Source: Anagrus nilaparvatae
Lineage: Eukaryota; Arthropoda; Insecta; Hymenoptera; Mymaridae
Length of the DNA stretch: 64,000 nucleotides
Direction: 5' to 3'
NCBI GenBank assembly: GCA_022575985.1
Contig: JAKSXM010000263.1
Span: 10,210,001-10,274,000 of the forward strand
Shown piece by piece: positions 1 to 9,883 of the stretch. Each line of letters opens with the position of its first letter. The first letter of the stretch is position 1. A model generated the notes under the pieces. It had not been told where the DNA came from, ran no database searches, and saw nothing but the letters and a program-made list of their open reading frames with translations. A program made the translations under genes and the position numbers.

Positions 1-1885
1 ATGAAACGAATCACAGGCAGTACCCTTAAATTTTACAGCTTGATAACGATTTAGAAGATAAGATTTAATCCATTCAAGGCCGCTATCTCTAATCCCAATA
101 TTGTATAGCTTAACAATAAGTAAATGATGGCTTACCTTGTCAAAAGCCTTAGAAAAGTCAAGGTGTACCACATCCATTTGACCTCCTTTATCAATAACAT
201 TAACAGTATCATTAGAAAAACCAAAGAAACTAGTAGAAATGGACCTGCCCTTCATAAATCCATGTTGGTGATGTGATATGAGATAAGAAAACTTTTCATA
301 CAATATTAAATATAAAATATGATCAAATAATTTAAATATTGCACATACAACTGAAATAGGACGATAATTTTTTATGCCCGAAGGATCACCAGATTTAAAA
401 ATGGATTTGAAAAGGCAAGTTTCCAAATGGGTGGGATATAATCTGACTTAAATGATTTTGAGAATATTAATAAAAGAGGTTAAAGAAGAGAAAACATACC
501 TTAATAAAAGATTCAGGATCATAATCAGGCCCCATAATATTAGAATTTTTAGTGATTCACTAGCTAAAGTAAGGATTTCAACGTTTATATTAAATTCATT
601 TAAAATACATGGAGCAGAAGGTGTAGAATTAAAATATGAAGAGGGCTCAGTAAGTGGATTATATACCGAATTCAAATGTTTAGAGAACATTTTTACAATT
701 GTATTGTTATCATCTGATGAAAAGTCATTTAGATAGTAAATTGATGGAGTAGAAGAGCAATTTTTTAGGCTATAAATATATCTCCAATATACTTTATGTT
801 ATGTGAAAATGAGTTTTCAACTCTATAAATATAGTCTTTATAGCAGGATCTGGAATGAAATTTACATAGGGCTCGAAGTCGTTTAAACTCAATAAAATAA
901 TCAAAATTATCAGTAAATTTCCATTGAGAATGAAATGTTTTCTTTAATAAAATATAATTAATTAAGTCCTTGCTATACCAGTCAGGAAAAGACTTATGCC
1001 GAACCTGAAATGCAGAAACTGTTAAATCAATTAATTCATTCAGTAAAAAATAAAAATTGTAAATACAAATATCAAAAGAATAAAGTTCAAAATTTATGTA
1101 ATCAAACCAATTAATAAAGCTAAGGCAGTAATTCATTAAATCTCCATTCATCTTGTTGAAATTGTACCTTTTAGGGTGATATAAATTGAAATCAATACTA
1201 TCGATGGTAGAAAAAGATACAGAAGAGTGATATTCAGCATCAACTTTTGCTATAAAGTCTTCAGAGTGTAGATAACGAGCTGAACCCAAAGTGGTAAAAA
1301 CTAAATCCAATGTATACGAGTGGTCTAATTTCTTAGGATGATGAGGATGCAGTTGTATAAGATCTAAATATGCTAGTAAATGTAACAAAATATTAGCTGC
1401 ATCACTTGAATGCGATGAACATTTTGGAAGTTCATGTTTAGTTAACGTATCATCATATGACCAAGCAATAAGAGGTAACACATATAAAAAATTTATGATT
1501 TATATACTTGAAAGATAGCAAGTTTATATAATCTGAAAAAAGTTGATATTCTAGAAGTGATGTACTTTGTGGAAAGTAAGAAACCGTAACAATCCATTTG
1601 CATGATGAAGTTAATATTTCTAAAAATAAGTGATAAGACTCTTGAAAATTAATATTTGAGTGAATTAATTTGCATTTAATGTTGTTGATAAAAGCTAGAA
1701 TTACACCACCACCTCGTTCTGATTGATTATTTAATCTATCTTGCCTAAAGATATTATAATTAATTAGATCTAATTCAGAATCAAGAATTGAAGGCGAAAG
1801 CCATTTTTCAGTAAGTGCTATAATATGTGGCATATCTATAAATTGATGTAGATTATTACTTAAAGATCTCAAATTTAAAAAAAAA
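1..1885 (-). mobile_element. Jockey-like non-LTR retrotransposon remnant (endonuclease + RT), runs off left edge
   Basis: Read on the minus strand this is the 5' part of an ORF2. An apurinic-type endonuclease comes first (about 1885-1200), with recognisable stretches such as IIALTEKWLS and RGGGVILAF. A linker with LDLVFT follows, then reverse transcriptase from about 760 down to 1, including GPDYDPESF, HGFMKGRS and DFSKAFDKVSHHLL. The order and motifs fit the Jockey/CR1 group. The reading is broken by frameshifts near 1460 and 520 and by stops, so it is dead. The RT core and 3' end lie outside the window. A poly-A run (about 1877-1893) marks the upstream edge, where the element appears 5'-truncated. 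The family is clear; the clade is less certain. Confidence 0.85.
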
Positions 1886-1917
1886 AAAAAAAATATTATT
1901 AATAATAAATAATTCAA
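765..1917 (-). pseudogene. Endonuclease domain of the Jockey-like ORF2, frameshifted
   Basis: Two overlapping minus-strand reading frames (1917-1453 and 1481-765) together carry one endonuclease domain and the linker to the RT. The first holds the N-terminal half (EKW motif, GGGVILAF). The frame changes at the place where the family has its GDFN-type metal-binding loop, which is eroded to a degenerate stretch ending in AWS. The second holds LDLVFT and the serine-rich stretch before the RT. The poly-T run at the N-terminal end is flanking sequence, so the methionine there is not a genuine start. No activity is expected. Confidence 0.75.
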
Positions 1918-2049
1918 ATTAATAAATAAAAAAAAAATAAAATAAAATATAAAAAAAAAAAAATTATTTATAATAAATAATAATTGAAAAAAAAAATTAA
2001 TAATTAATAAACAAATATTTGTTTTTTACTTTAAAAATAATAAATTATA
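1886..2049. other. A/T-only spacer, no gene seen
   Basis: Runs of A and T with AATAAT-type simple sequence next to the truncated end of the Jockey-like element. Nothing else is recognisable. Confidence 0.7.
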
Positions 2050-2190
2050 GTAGGACGTCCTCAAAGACGTCCTAGAAGTCTCATAAAAAACGTCCTGCAG
2101 GACGTTCCTGAGGATGTCCTTAAGAACGGCCCTGAAAACGTCTTTCAAACGTCTTTCTTCCCGCGGGACGTCCTCTGTTTTATGCGGGTA
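2050..2190. repeat. Cluster of GACGTCC/ACGTC motifs
   Basis: About 140 bases in which AGGACGTCCT and shorter relatives (GACGTCC, AACGTCC, GGATGTCC, ACGTCTTT) recur roughly every 12-20 bases. The cluster is G+C-rich against an A+T background and the core motif is self-complementary, so the stretch can fold on itself. I do not recognise the family. It may be a satellite scrap or the end of an unknown element. Confidence 0.6.
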
Positions 2191-2194
2191 CTAG

Positions 2195-2360
2195 TTTTAG
2201 AAATATCGTTTATAGTCAAATTTTGGATTTGATACGTCATTTTTCGAAATTTTTTTTTCTCCAAATTGTTTACATACAAAATTACCATTAAAAAACACCA
2301 TAATTTTTTTTCTTTTATTCAAATATAATCTTTGGTGTTTTTAGGTATATTTTTTGAAAG
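2195..2360 (+). repeat. Fragment of the 23-28 kb foldback repeat family
   Basis: The stretch around 2203-2240 (ACTAGTTTTAGAAATATCG, then TTATAG and a GGATTTGATAC-like run) matches the tandem units in the arms of the large foldback at 23229-28516 (for example near 27000 and 27430). It is a solitary diverged copy, showing that the family is dispersed in this genome. Confidence 0.65.
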
Positions 2361-2910
2361 ACTTTTTAAAAAATTATATTAACTCAAAAAATAAATGAAT
2401 TTTTTTGCTATTTTTTATACATAATTTTAATTAATAATATAATTTTTTAAAATAATCAATTCTAAATAATTAATTAACAATTTTAGTAATAAAAAATAAT
2501 TAGTAATATACGAGGAATTCCTCGGATAAATAGTACAAAATTATGACGAAGGTCTAAAAAAAAAAATTTTTTTTTGTTAAAACATGTTAAAATTAAATTA
2601 TTCTCCAAATATAAATGTTTTTTATTAATTTTTAAGAATTTTAAGCCAGTTAAAAGCTGCTTAGCAGAAATTACCTTTTAAAAAGGCGTAATAAAATCAT
2701 TAAAAAACGTTAAAAAATAAAAAAGAAGTGTTTTTCGATGAAACGTTTCAATATATTTTTAATCAGATTTATACCACAGGGCGTTATTTCGCGGGGAAAT
2801 TTAAAATTCGCAAATTTCAACCCTAAAGTTTAAAAAAAATAATCAAAAAGCTTGAAACTTAAAAATTTTTTTTTTTCTAAAATCTTTTCTAAAGTGTTTA
2901 AGTTTAATTA
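2361..2910. other. A+T-rich intergenic stretch, no gene seen
   Basis: Mostly A/T homopolymer runs with no ORF, RNA gene or repeat that I can name. A palindromic GAGGAATTCCTC sits near 2512-2523. Confidence 0.6.
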
Positions 2911-2935
2911 ATATGAAAAATAATTAACTCCAACG
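2908..2935 (+). mobile_element. Left piece of a Penelope-like terminal repeat split by an R1-clade insertion
   Basis: AATATGAAAAATAATTAACT and the following bases match the reverse complement of the Penelope terminal region at 14600-14630. The same repeat resumes at 6441 after the inserted element. The last 12 bases (2924-2935) are one copy of the target duplication. Confidence 0.75.
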
Positions 2936-2937
2936 GC

Positions 2938-3225
2938 TGGGCATCGAGCAGGGTGCGACTTCGCGCGGACGTGAGGCGCTGTTTCAAATGCCTGGGCTAC
3001 GGGCATAGTCAGTATGTTTGTAAATGTCCAGACAGAAGCAAGGCGTGCCTTAAATGTGGCGAAGATGGACATAAAAGGGCAGAATGCAGCAAGGATAAGC
3101 CTAAGTTCTTCCTCTGCAAGTCCAGAAAGGATAAGTGCTCCACGGAGCACTATCCAGGAGAGGTAAACTGCCCCAGTTACCGGGAGGCTCTGGCTGTGGC
3201 GAAAAACAAGTGTCATCGGAAATGA
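2938..3225 (+). pseudogene. R1-clade ORF1 (gag-like), C-terminal zinc-knuckle remnant
   Basis: About 95 codons remain, reading in frame from the truncation point to a stop at 3223-3225. They hold three CCHC knuckles in tandem: CFKCLGYGHSQYVC, then CLKCGEDGHKRAEC, then the longer CKSRKDKCSTEHYPGEVNC. This triple-knuckle end is usual for R1-clade ORF1 proteins, which bind the element RNA. The N-terminal coiled-coil and basic region seen in copy 2 (42532-43300) is missing. ORF1 ends just before ORF2, so translation of ORF2 would depend on reinitiation or a similar mechanism. Confidence 0.88.
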
Positions 3226-3252
3226 TCAAAGTTCTCCAAGGGAACATGAGAC

Positions 3253-6117
3253 ATGCCCGGGAAGCTGGTGCAGATTGCCCGCGAAGAAGATTCAAATATC
3301 CTCTTACTAAGCGAGCAATCTTACAACATGAACCACAAGTACTGGGTTTCTGATGACGCTCTCTGCTGCGCCATATGGCTTCGAGGCAGAGCCCAAACGT
3401 CCCTATCCCAGACAGGAAAAGGGAATTGCCATGTTTGGGCCAAGTGCGGAGAAACGACTTATATAAGTTGTTATCTCTCCCCTAACGACAGCTCGGAGGT
3501 GCTCGCTGCAAAGCTAGCCAGCATCGAGAACACGGTACGGGCGGCAACTGGTGGCGTTATCCTTGGCGGAGACTTCAATGCCAGGGCCCTAGAGTGGGGC
3601 ATGCCGACGACCAACCTAAGGGGACAAATGGTACTTGAAATGGCTGCTAGATGCAAACTAGTGGTCCAGAATAGAGGAAACAAGCCCACCTACGAGAGGG
3701 CAGGGTGGGGTATCTCTATCCCAGACATAACCTTCGCAACAGAAGCTGCATCTGGGAGAATAGGCGACTGGAGGGTGATGGATGGCTACAATGGTAGCGA
3801 TCATAACTACATTGCCTTCCGGGTAATGGAAGGAAACTCACAACGTCCTCCCTACAGGAGGCGTCCCCTTGGCTGGAACGTTTCAAAGATCGACGAGGAC
3901 AGATTTGAGGAATACCTTCGAATCGAGTCAGCGTCGATCCCCGCTTGGCGAGGAGGGGCTACAAGCCCACGAGAGGCCGAAACCCTGGTTAAGAAAGTAA
4001 CGTCTCTATTACGCGGGGCTTGCGATGCCTCGATGCCTCGCCGCAGGCCCTGGAAAGGGAGAAAACCAGTGTACTGGTGGACTCCCGAAATAGCTGAGCT
4101 CCGAAAGGAATGCCATAGGACGCGACGAAGGGCCCAACGAGCACGGGACAAACCCGAAGCTGCTGCACACTCCCAGGTACACAAGGACGCCAAACACCGA
4201 CTGGCCAAGGCCATCCGTCAAAGCAAGGCTCAATGTCTGCGTTCATTACGCGAAGACGTAAACAAGGACCCCTGGGGCCTAGGTAACAAAGTCGTAATGG
4301 GCAAATTGAACCGAGGGTCCGACAACATGATGGACGCGGCGTCGACTGAACGGATCGTCGGTGCTCTCTTCCCTGAAAGGCCCATCCGGGAAAACCCGGT
4401 TGAGGTGATATCCAGGGAGGAAGTGCCGCTGTTCAGCGAAGGCGAGATGGTCAAGGCCATAAAGGCCATGAAAAATGGCAAGGCGCCGGGGCCGGACGGG
4501 ATGCTGGCGGAAGTGCTCAAAAGAGCGGTCAAAGTAATCCCTGGTATCCTGTTAAGCATGTTCAATGCTTGTTTGGTGGCTGGAGTATTCCCAAAGCAGT
4601 GGAAGGTGGCACGTCTCGTGCTCTTGAACAAGGGCAAGAGGGGAGCCCCGGACTCTCCATCATCTTACAGACCTTTGTGTATGTTAAATACCATTGGTAA
4701 GGTGATGGAGAGCTTGCTCCGGGTAAGGCTCAGAAGGGCAATCGAGGAGGGCGGTGGTCTCTCTGAGGAGCAGCATGGTTTTCGTGAAGGGCATTCCACG
4801 ATAGACGCCATTTGGCGTGTCGTGGATACCGTAGAGGCTGAGAGGGAAAAGCGGCCTGCAATTCGCAAGGACGTCCTTCTGGTAACGCTGGACGTCAAAA
4901 ACGCTTTCAACTCGGCCAGGTGGTATGACATGATCCGGTCCCTCGAGTACGATTTTCGGATACCCAGGTATCTGGGTAGCGTACTAAAGGATTACCTGCG
5001 GGACCGGAGACTGCTCTACGACACGCTCGACGGTAGGCGTGAAAGGGTTTTGAGTGTAGGCATCGCGCAAGGTTCGGTTCTCGGACCGGACCTGTGGAAT
5101 GCCTTTTACGATGGCTTGTTGCGCGTCCACCTCCCGGAAGGAGTTTCCCTGATCGGGTACGCCGACGACGTGGCCCTGACCATAACTGGCAGGGACATGG
5201 AAGTGACCCAGGAGAGGTTGAATCTAGTCATGAGACGGATCAACCTCTGGATGGGCGATCACGGGCTCCAGCTTGCGATCCCAAAAACGGAGATCGTACT
5301 GCTGACCAGTCGAAGGGTTCCTACCGACTTCGATGTAATTATCGACGACGGCGGAAACCCTCACACGATCCGAACCAGAACATCGGTGAAATATCTGGGA
5401 GTTAAGCTTGATAACAAGCTGACCTTCTGGAAGCAATTTCAGAGGTCGTGTGAAAAGGCAGCGTCGGCCGCATCCTCCCTGTCAAGGCTCATGGCCAACA
5501 TTGGGGGACCCAAACCAGGGAAGCGAAGGCTCCTGATGTCAGTCGTCAACTCTGTCCTGCTCTACGGATCAGAAGTCTGGGCGAAGACCACAGAAACTGC
5601 CAAGTACAGACGAAAAATATCGTCGGTACAGAGGCAGGCGGCAGTGAGGATCGTCTGTGGATACCACACGGTAGAAGAGCGCGAAGTGGCTTCCACTGGC
5701 GCCCGCTTCAACTCTATGAAAGCATGGAAGAAACGATGGAAAAAGAACCAAGAGAAAAATGCCCTGTGGACGCGCAGACTGATCTCAGACCTGCAGGCAT
5801 GGATGGGACGACAGCATGGGGAGTTGGATTTCTACCTTACCCAGTTCTTAACTGGACACGGGTACTTCCGTGTCATGTTGAAGCATTGGCATAAGGTGGC
5901 AACAAAGGAGTGCTTGCACTGTCCGGGCGTGGATGATACAGTAGAGCACACATTTTTCGAATGTGTTAGCTACTTGGAGGGGCGCCCGCCCTTCCCGATT
6001 TGGAGGCCGGAGACGGTGGTCCCGGAAATGCTACGGAGTTCCGAAAACTGGAACAAAGTAGCAGAGTACGTAAGGACCACCATGTTGCAGAAGAAGGAGG
6101 AGGGCTTTCTATCGTAG
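3253..6117 (+). CDS. R1-clade ORF2: endonuclease, reverse transcriptase, C-terminal zinc knuckle
   Basis: A 954-residue protein that would nick target DNA and copy the element RNA. The endonuclease spans residues 1-190, with LLLSEQ (17-22, metal-ligand Glu), GDFN (106-109) and SDHN (182-185). The reverse transcriptase spans about 380-720, with GKAPGPDG, VTLDVKNAFN near 545, AQGSVLGPDLWN near 607 and the catalytic GYADD near 636. Near 887-904 lies the clade's CCHC knuckle (CLHC, then HTFFEC). ATG 3253 is not the natural start: the normal beginning (MIKVLQGN) lies at 3222 in another frame. Comparison with copy 2 shows that copy 1 lacks about 11 bases near 3274, which shifts the frame. Downstream the frame is open to 6117, so this is a young copy. 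Confidence 0.93.
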   Translation: MPGKLVQIAREEDSNILLLSEQSYNMNHKYWVSDDALCCAIWLRGRAQTSLSQTGKGNCHVWAKCGETTYISCYLSPNDSSEVLAAKLASIENTVRAATGGVILGGDFNARALEWGMPTTNLRGQMVLEMAARCKLVVQNRGNKPTYERAGWGISIPDITFATEAASGRIGDWRVMDGYNGSDHNYIAFRVMEGNSQRPPYRRRPLGWNVSKIDEDRFEEYLRIESASIPAWRGGATSPREAETLVKKVTSLLRGACDASMPRRRPWKGRKPVYWWTPEIAELRKECHRTRRRAQRARDKPEAAAHSQVHKDAKHRLAKAIRQSKAQCLRSLREDVNKDPWGLGNKVVMGKLNRGSDNMMDAASTERIVGALFPERPIRENPVEVISREEVPLFSEGEMVKAIKAMKNGKAPGPDGMLAEVLKRAVKVIPGILLSMFNACLVAGVFPKQWKVARLVLLNKGKRGAPDSPSSYRPLCMLNTIGKVMESLLRVRLRRAIEEGGGLSEEQHGFREGHSTIDAIWRVVDTVEAEREKRPAIRKDVLLVTLDVKNAFNSARWYDMIRSLEYDFRIPRYLGSVLKDYLRDRRLLYDTLDGRRERVLSVGIAQGSVLGPDLWNAFYDGLLRVHLPEGVSLIGYADDVALTITGRDMEVTQERLNLVMRRINLWMGDHGLQLAIPKTEIVLLTSRRVPTDFDVIIDDGGNPHTIRTRTSVKYLGVKLDNKLTFWKQFQRSCEKAASAASSLSRLMANIGGPKPGKRRLLMSVVNSVLLYGSEVWAKTTETAKYRRKISSVQRQAAVRIVCGYHTVEEREVASTGARFNSMKAWKKRWKKNQEKNALWTRRLISDLQAWMGRQHGELDFYLTQFLTGHGYFRVMLKHWHKVATKECLHCPGVDDTVEHTFFECVSYLEGRPPFPIWRPETVVPEMLRSSENWNKVAEYVRTTMLQKKEEGFLS

Positions 6118-6402
6118 AGAGCTCTCCTGCCCCTAGGCAGGGGGGAAGGCAGCGGCCAGCTGCCTAGGCTGCGCGTCCCAAACTGAAGTTATACCTAAAA
6201 AGGGAGTTCCGGTCTGGGACAAACAAGCGCGGTGGGTTTAAAGTGTGTTTATCCAGTAAGAATCTGGGGCGTAGCCGGCGACCGCGTTCGCTGGTGGTCT
6301 CCCAGTTGTACACTTTGTACAACTGGGCGGTCATGGAAATTTGCGGGTCTTTAAGGCCCGCAAACACTCCATGGCTGATGTAAGATTCACATATTTCCCT
6401 TA
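6118..6402 (+). other. 3' UTR of R1-clade copy 1 with two hairpins
   Basis: Contains a perfect 11-bp hairpin at 6301-6327 (CCCAGTTGTAC, 5-base loop, GTACAACTGGG). A second hairpin lies at 6340-6363 (TTTGCGGG pairing with CCCGCAAA). Such structures near the end of non-LTR RNAs are often recognised by the element's own reverse transcriptase; that role here is inference. Confidence 0.7.
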
Positions 6403-6440
6403 AAAAAAAAAAAAAAAATAAAATAAAAAAAAAAAAAAAA

Positions 6441-6640
6441 TTGACTCCAACGAGTAAATTTATTTTTGAAAAATGAAAAATGTAGTTATTTGATGCAACG
6501 TTTCAGTATCAATGATACCATCTTCAGGTTTAAAATCTTTCTATATATAATAATTAATATAATTCTATAGTAACAATAATTAAAAAGTTTTTTCCTTACA
6601 ATAGTCAAAAAATTTTTTGGTTATTTTGAGAAGAAGTTCC
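6441..6640 (+). mobile_element. Penelope-like terminal repeat (pLTR) fragment, plus orientation
   Basis: This stretch is the reverse complement of 14430-14625 almost base for base. On its minus strand it holds CTGAAGA, a small hairpin with arms GTATC/GATAC, and then GAAACG (about 6491-6533). That is the conserved core known from Penelope-like pLTRs, which resembles a minimal hammerhead ribozyme. It is the right half of a repeat interrupted by the R1-clade element. Confidence 0.75.
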
Positions 6641-6883
6641 CATGTCAGCAATAATATAAATTCTAATAGAATATGACACATTTTATAATAATATTTTTAG
6701 GAAGAACATCTTATTAATAATAATTTTATACTTAAAATAATATTTATCATAGATAGAAATAATTAAACTAAAAAAAATATATATAATAATGAATTAAAAA
6801 TTTTAGTATCAAAGTGTTTGTATAATGTAAACAAATCAGAAAAAAACTGTTAAGTTTGAAATTGTACAGTAAATTGGTAAAAA
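6641..6883. other. A+T-rich spacer between Penelope fragment and Gypsy LTR
   Basis: No gene, RNA or repeat recognised. Confidence 0.6.
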
Positions 6884-7088
6884 TGTGGCGACCAGCGCCT
6901 CTAGCTCCTATATACAACATGATTGTATTGGTAATACATGTATGTATGTGTTACATCCCGCGTATATACTACGCGAGCTCAAGCAGTACAACTGTACATG
7001 TGGCTTGACACACACCTATTATTATACATGAATAAATATATTGTTACTGTTACGTTCTTAGTACATTTATTTCCCCACATTTCTTACA
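6884..7088 (+). mobile_element. Probable 5' LTR of the Ty3/Gypsy element
   Basis: Begins TGTGGCGACCAGCGCC and ends CTTACA. An AATAAA polyadenylation signal lies at about 7031. It is followed directly by TTAGTGACCCCGACG, a typical Gypsy-type primer-binding/leader start. The start is a guess because no 3' LTR remains to compare: the Gypsy 3' end was lost or displaced by the Penelope insertion. Confidence 0.55.
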
Positions 7089-7359
7089 TTAGTGACCCCG
7101 ACGTGATAAATAATTGCGCAAAAAATTCAAAAGTTTTTAAATAATACAAAAGTTTAAATAAAACTATCAACAATGTAAAAAAACTGTGAGAAAAACATTG
7201 TGCTTTAAAAAAAAAAAGTGTGTTATAAAAATTAATAGGAAAGTGACTAAGAAATAATATTTTTCATTGAAAAATCCTCTTAATTATTAAAAAAGTGCAG
7301 TTTAGTGCTCAATTATTTTATTCTAAAAAAATTAGAAAAAAGGACGCTTCCAGAAAAAG
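7089..7359 (+). other. Gypsy primer-binding site and leader, left part
   Basis: The primer-binding-like sequence TTAGTGACCCCGACGTG (7089-7105) is followed by A-rich leader without coding potential, up to the solo-LTR insertion. Confidence 0.5.
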
Positions 7360-8537
7360 TGTATCATCCCAGGTGTAGGTGTCATAAGAAATAAATAAAA
7401 TATTTAAATACAAACATAGAATATACATGTGTATGTATAAATCCTATAAGAAAATAAAGGAACAGTCATGACTGTATCAAAACGGTATGATATAAGATGT
7501 CGATATAGCGCGCGTAACGATATTTGTATATATGTCATATCGACGTATATAATAGCCATCATGAATTTATCAATATTTAATACATGATAATACAAGTAAC
7601 TGCTTAATTAAAATAATAATATTAAAAAAATGAAATAACTTTTATAAAGGGTTACTTGTATTCACTAAAGGGTTGTAAATAATTTGTATATAGATTTTAG
7701 AATTATATGTATATAGTTGTAAATAAAAATTAGGATTAATTTAAAGATTATAAATATATAAAGTTAAAATATGAAAAAAGCCCTTTTTATACCTTAATTA
7801 GAGCTATAGGGACTTTTTACCAAATTCAGAAAATTAAGAAATAATTAAATATAATTATTTCTTATAAATCTTTATCAAATTACTTAATAATTAAATTTAT
7901 AACAAAATAGATAAGATGATGTAATATAAACCTTAATTAAGGGATAAAAGGTATTCTTTAATTAAATAAAATTATATGTAGAATAAAGTATCAAATATTA
8001 TAAACGTTAATTAAAAAGAATAAATAAATACTTGTAATTTTAAATATGTAAAAAATGTAAAAGATACTTCCAATCCGTTAAGATACATTAGAAGTTTCTC
8101 GAATGTTCTGGAATACTTTTTACAAGTAAAACTTTGTGCAAGTGTGCGTGCCTGGGAAATGGTATGTAAGAGGGGACATTTCACCGGCTCGGCACACTTG
8201 AACAAGGGCGCTCTTGCAAATAGTATACCCCTGTATATATTTGCAAGAATATTCAATAAATATAGATATAATCTTAAAAAAGTTATTTTATATTTAAAAT
8301 ATCACCCACGTCCTAAGTTCAGCCTTTCTATATACTTATTTTATGTATTAAGGTGTCCCTTCGAGATCATCGAGATTTCATGATCGACCCCTGCTGGGAT
8401 AGTTTAAGTATCTGAAGTACAAAGGGCTCTCAGGATCCCTTGTACGGAAGATTGAAATAGGCGGGTAGGCTCTTAAAACTACGAATATTAGGCTTTTATT
8501 TTTATTTTATGTTAACCCCCTTTATGGGGCAATCACA
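7360..8537 (+). mobile_element. Solo LTR (1.18 kb), family shared with 14731-16809
   Basis: Starts TGTATCATCCCAGG and ends TCACA. Its 3' half aligns closely with 15990-16809, sharing GTGCAAGTGTGC, AGAGGGGACATTT, CCTGCTGGGATAGTT, ATCCCTTGTAC, AGGCGGGTAGGCTCTTAA and GTTAACCCCC. Flanks are AAAAG before and CAAGC after, so the target duplication is imperfect. No internal region of the family follows, hence a solo LTR. It sits in the leader of the Gypsy element. The short ORFs inside it are not genes. Confidence 0.82.
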
Positions 8538-8930
8538 CAAGCTTCTATGATTGATCATCAAGAAAGAATTTTTTCACATGGTATGACTCAAAATTTTAAA
8601 ATAAAAAAAAGCAATTAAAAAAAGTATTAACATAACATCTGGCCAGCCGACACGGCTCTTGAAAAAACACAGACTCACATACATATACCAGCTGATCGTA
8701 TACATACATTTCTTCGACTCGCGCGCCTTTATCTTCAGTATATACTATATATACGTGTCGTTCTCAGACTCCCAGCGCACGAGTTTAGATACAGCATATG
8801 TGCATGTATATATGGGTGATTCTCTGACAACTCACACGTAAAGAAAATTTTTATAATATATATGGGTTGTTCCTATATATTATAATACTTTTAATAAGAA
8901 ATATTTGAGGAACATTTAATAAATAATTAA
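8538..8930 (+). other. Gypsy leader, right part
   Basis: A mixed-composition stretch before gag, including a less A+T-rich part at 8640-8790. I see no gene. It probably belongs to the untranslated leader of the Gypsy element. Confidence 0.45.
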
Positions 8931-9860
8931 ATGAGCGAACACAACAATACAAACAGAACTATTGTAACAGAAAACAACGGTGACAGTGCAAGCATAAGCG
9001 ATTCAGACAACGAAAATTTAGACACCGTGGCTTTAGTAGAATCAGAAGAAGAACAAGTATTGGCTACTACTACAAATACTTCCAACATTAAGCTACAACC
9101 GTTTTATGAGTCTGAACCAGAAATGTGGTTCGACCAATCGGAGACATATTTGGATTGTAAAGGAATAACAACCGCCGCAGACAAGTTTAAGATAGTACAC
9201 GCTTATGGGGGTGAAACCATAGTAAAATTCACATATCGATTCAAAAAAGATAAAATACCCGTACTTGATGGTTCGTCGGCGTATGAGATCGTAAAACAAC
9301 AGGTCATTAGCGCATACTCGCAGTCTAAAGAATCTAGACTGCAAGAGTTATATAAAAGCGAAAATTTGGCGGATATTAAACCGCAACAAATGGCCATCAA
9401 ATTAAGGGAAAAAGCGGGCACTGACTTTTCAAAACCCGCACTAAAATCTTTATTTATGTCTTGCTTGCCCACAGAAGTCAGACAAATACTGTGCATATCA
9501 GAAGTCGAGGACCTGCACAAGCTGGCAACGATGGCTGACCGAATTATTTCGACAACCAAAGGACTTACGCATGCGGTAAACAAAATAGAACTCAGCGATA
9601 GCTTGAATATGGCGCAGCTCCAAGAGTAGTTGGAAAAACTTACGGAGCAGGTCAAAATCTTGAGCAATCGTGGAAGGGGAAGTCAACGAGACAATTTCCA
9701 CAACAGAAGCAGGTCAAAATATCAAAACAGGGAATATAAAGGTAAAAATTCACATTTTAATCCAGATTGGTGTTACTGGCACAATAAGTTTAAAGAAGAC
9801 TCCAGCTGGTGCAAAAAACCGTGCACTTGGAATAAAAACGCCAGTAGCCAAAAAAACTAG
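8931..9860 (+). pseudogene. gag: Ty3/Gypsy gag (capsid-nucleocapsid), one stop
   Basis: ATG 8931 opens 232 codons to a TAG at 9627-9629, and the same frame continues from 9630 to 9860 with gag sequence. An acidic N-terminus is followed by a capsid-like region with FYESEPEMWF, a hallmark of insect Gypsy/MDG-type gags that assemble the particle. The downstream part is basic and ends in a short knuckle-like region (DWCYWHNKF, then WCKKPC). The single in-frame stop and a frameshift before the protease make it a pseudogene. No host function is implied. Confidence 0.85.
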
Positions 9861-9883
9861 AAGCGCGTCATGCTGTAGAGGCA

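Larger units (their letters stand above)
2936..6440 (+). mobile_element. R1-clade non-LTR retrotransposon, copy 1 (5'-truncated, long ORF2)
   Basis: The element starts inside ORF1 just before the zinc knuckles, continues through a 954-codon ORF2 and a 285-base 3' UTR, and ends in an A-rich tail (6402-6440). It is flanked by a 12-bp duplication, TTAACTCCAACG at 2924-2935 and TTGACTCCAACG at 6441-6452, with one mismatch. This is classic target-primed insertion with 5' truncation. Its G+C content is much higher than the surroundings. Related copies lie at 40373-43310 (minus) and 45990-47515 (plus). Copy 1 is the best preserved, but it lacks most of ORF1 and carries a frameshifting deletion at the start of ORF2. 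Confidence 0.93.

Noticed and set aside
3471..5751. Several antisense and off-frame ORFs inside the R1-clade ORF2
   Set aside because: They are reading-frame shadows of a G+C-rich coding region with recognisable domains only in the 3253-6117 frame.
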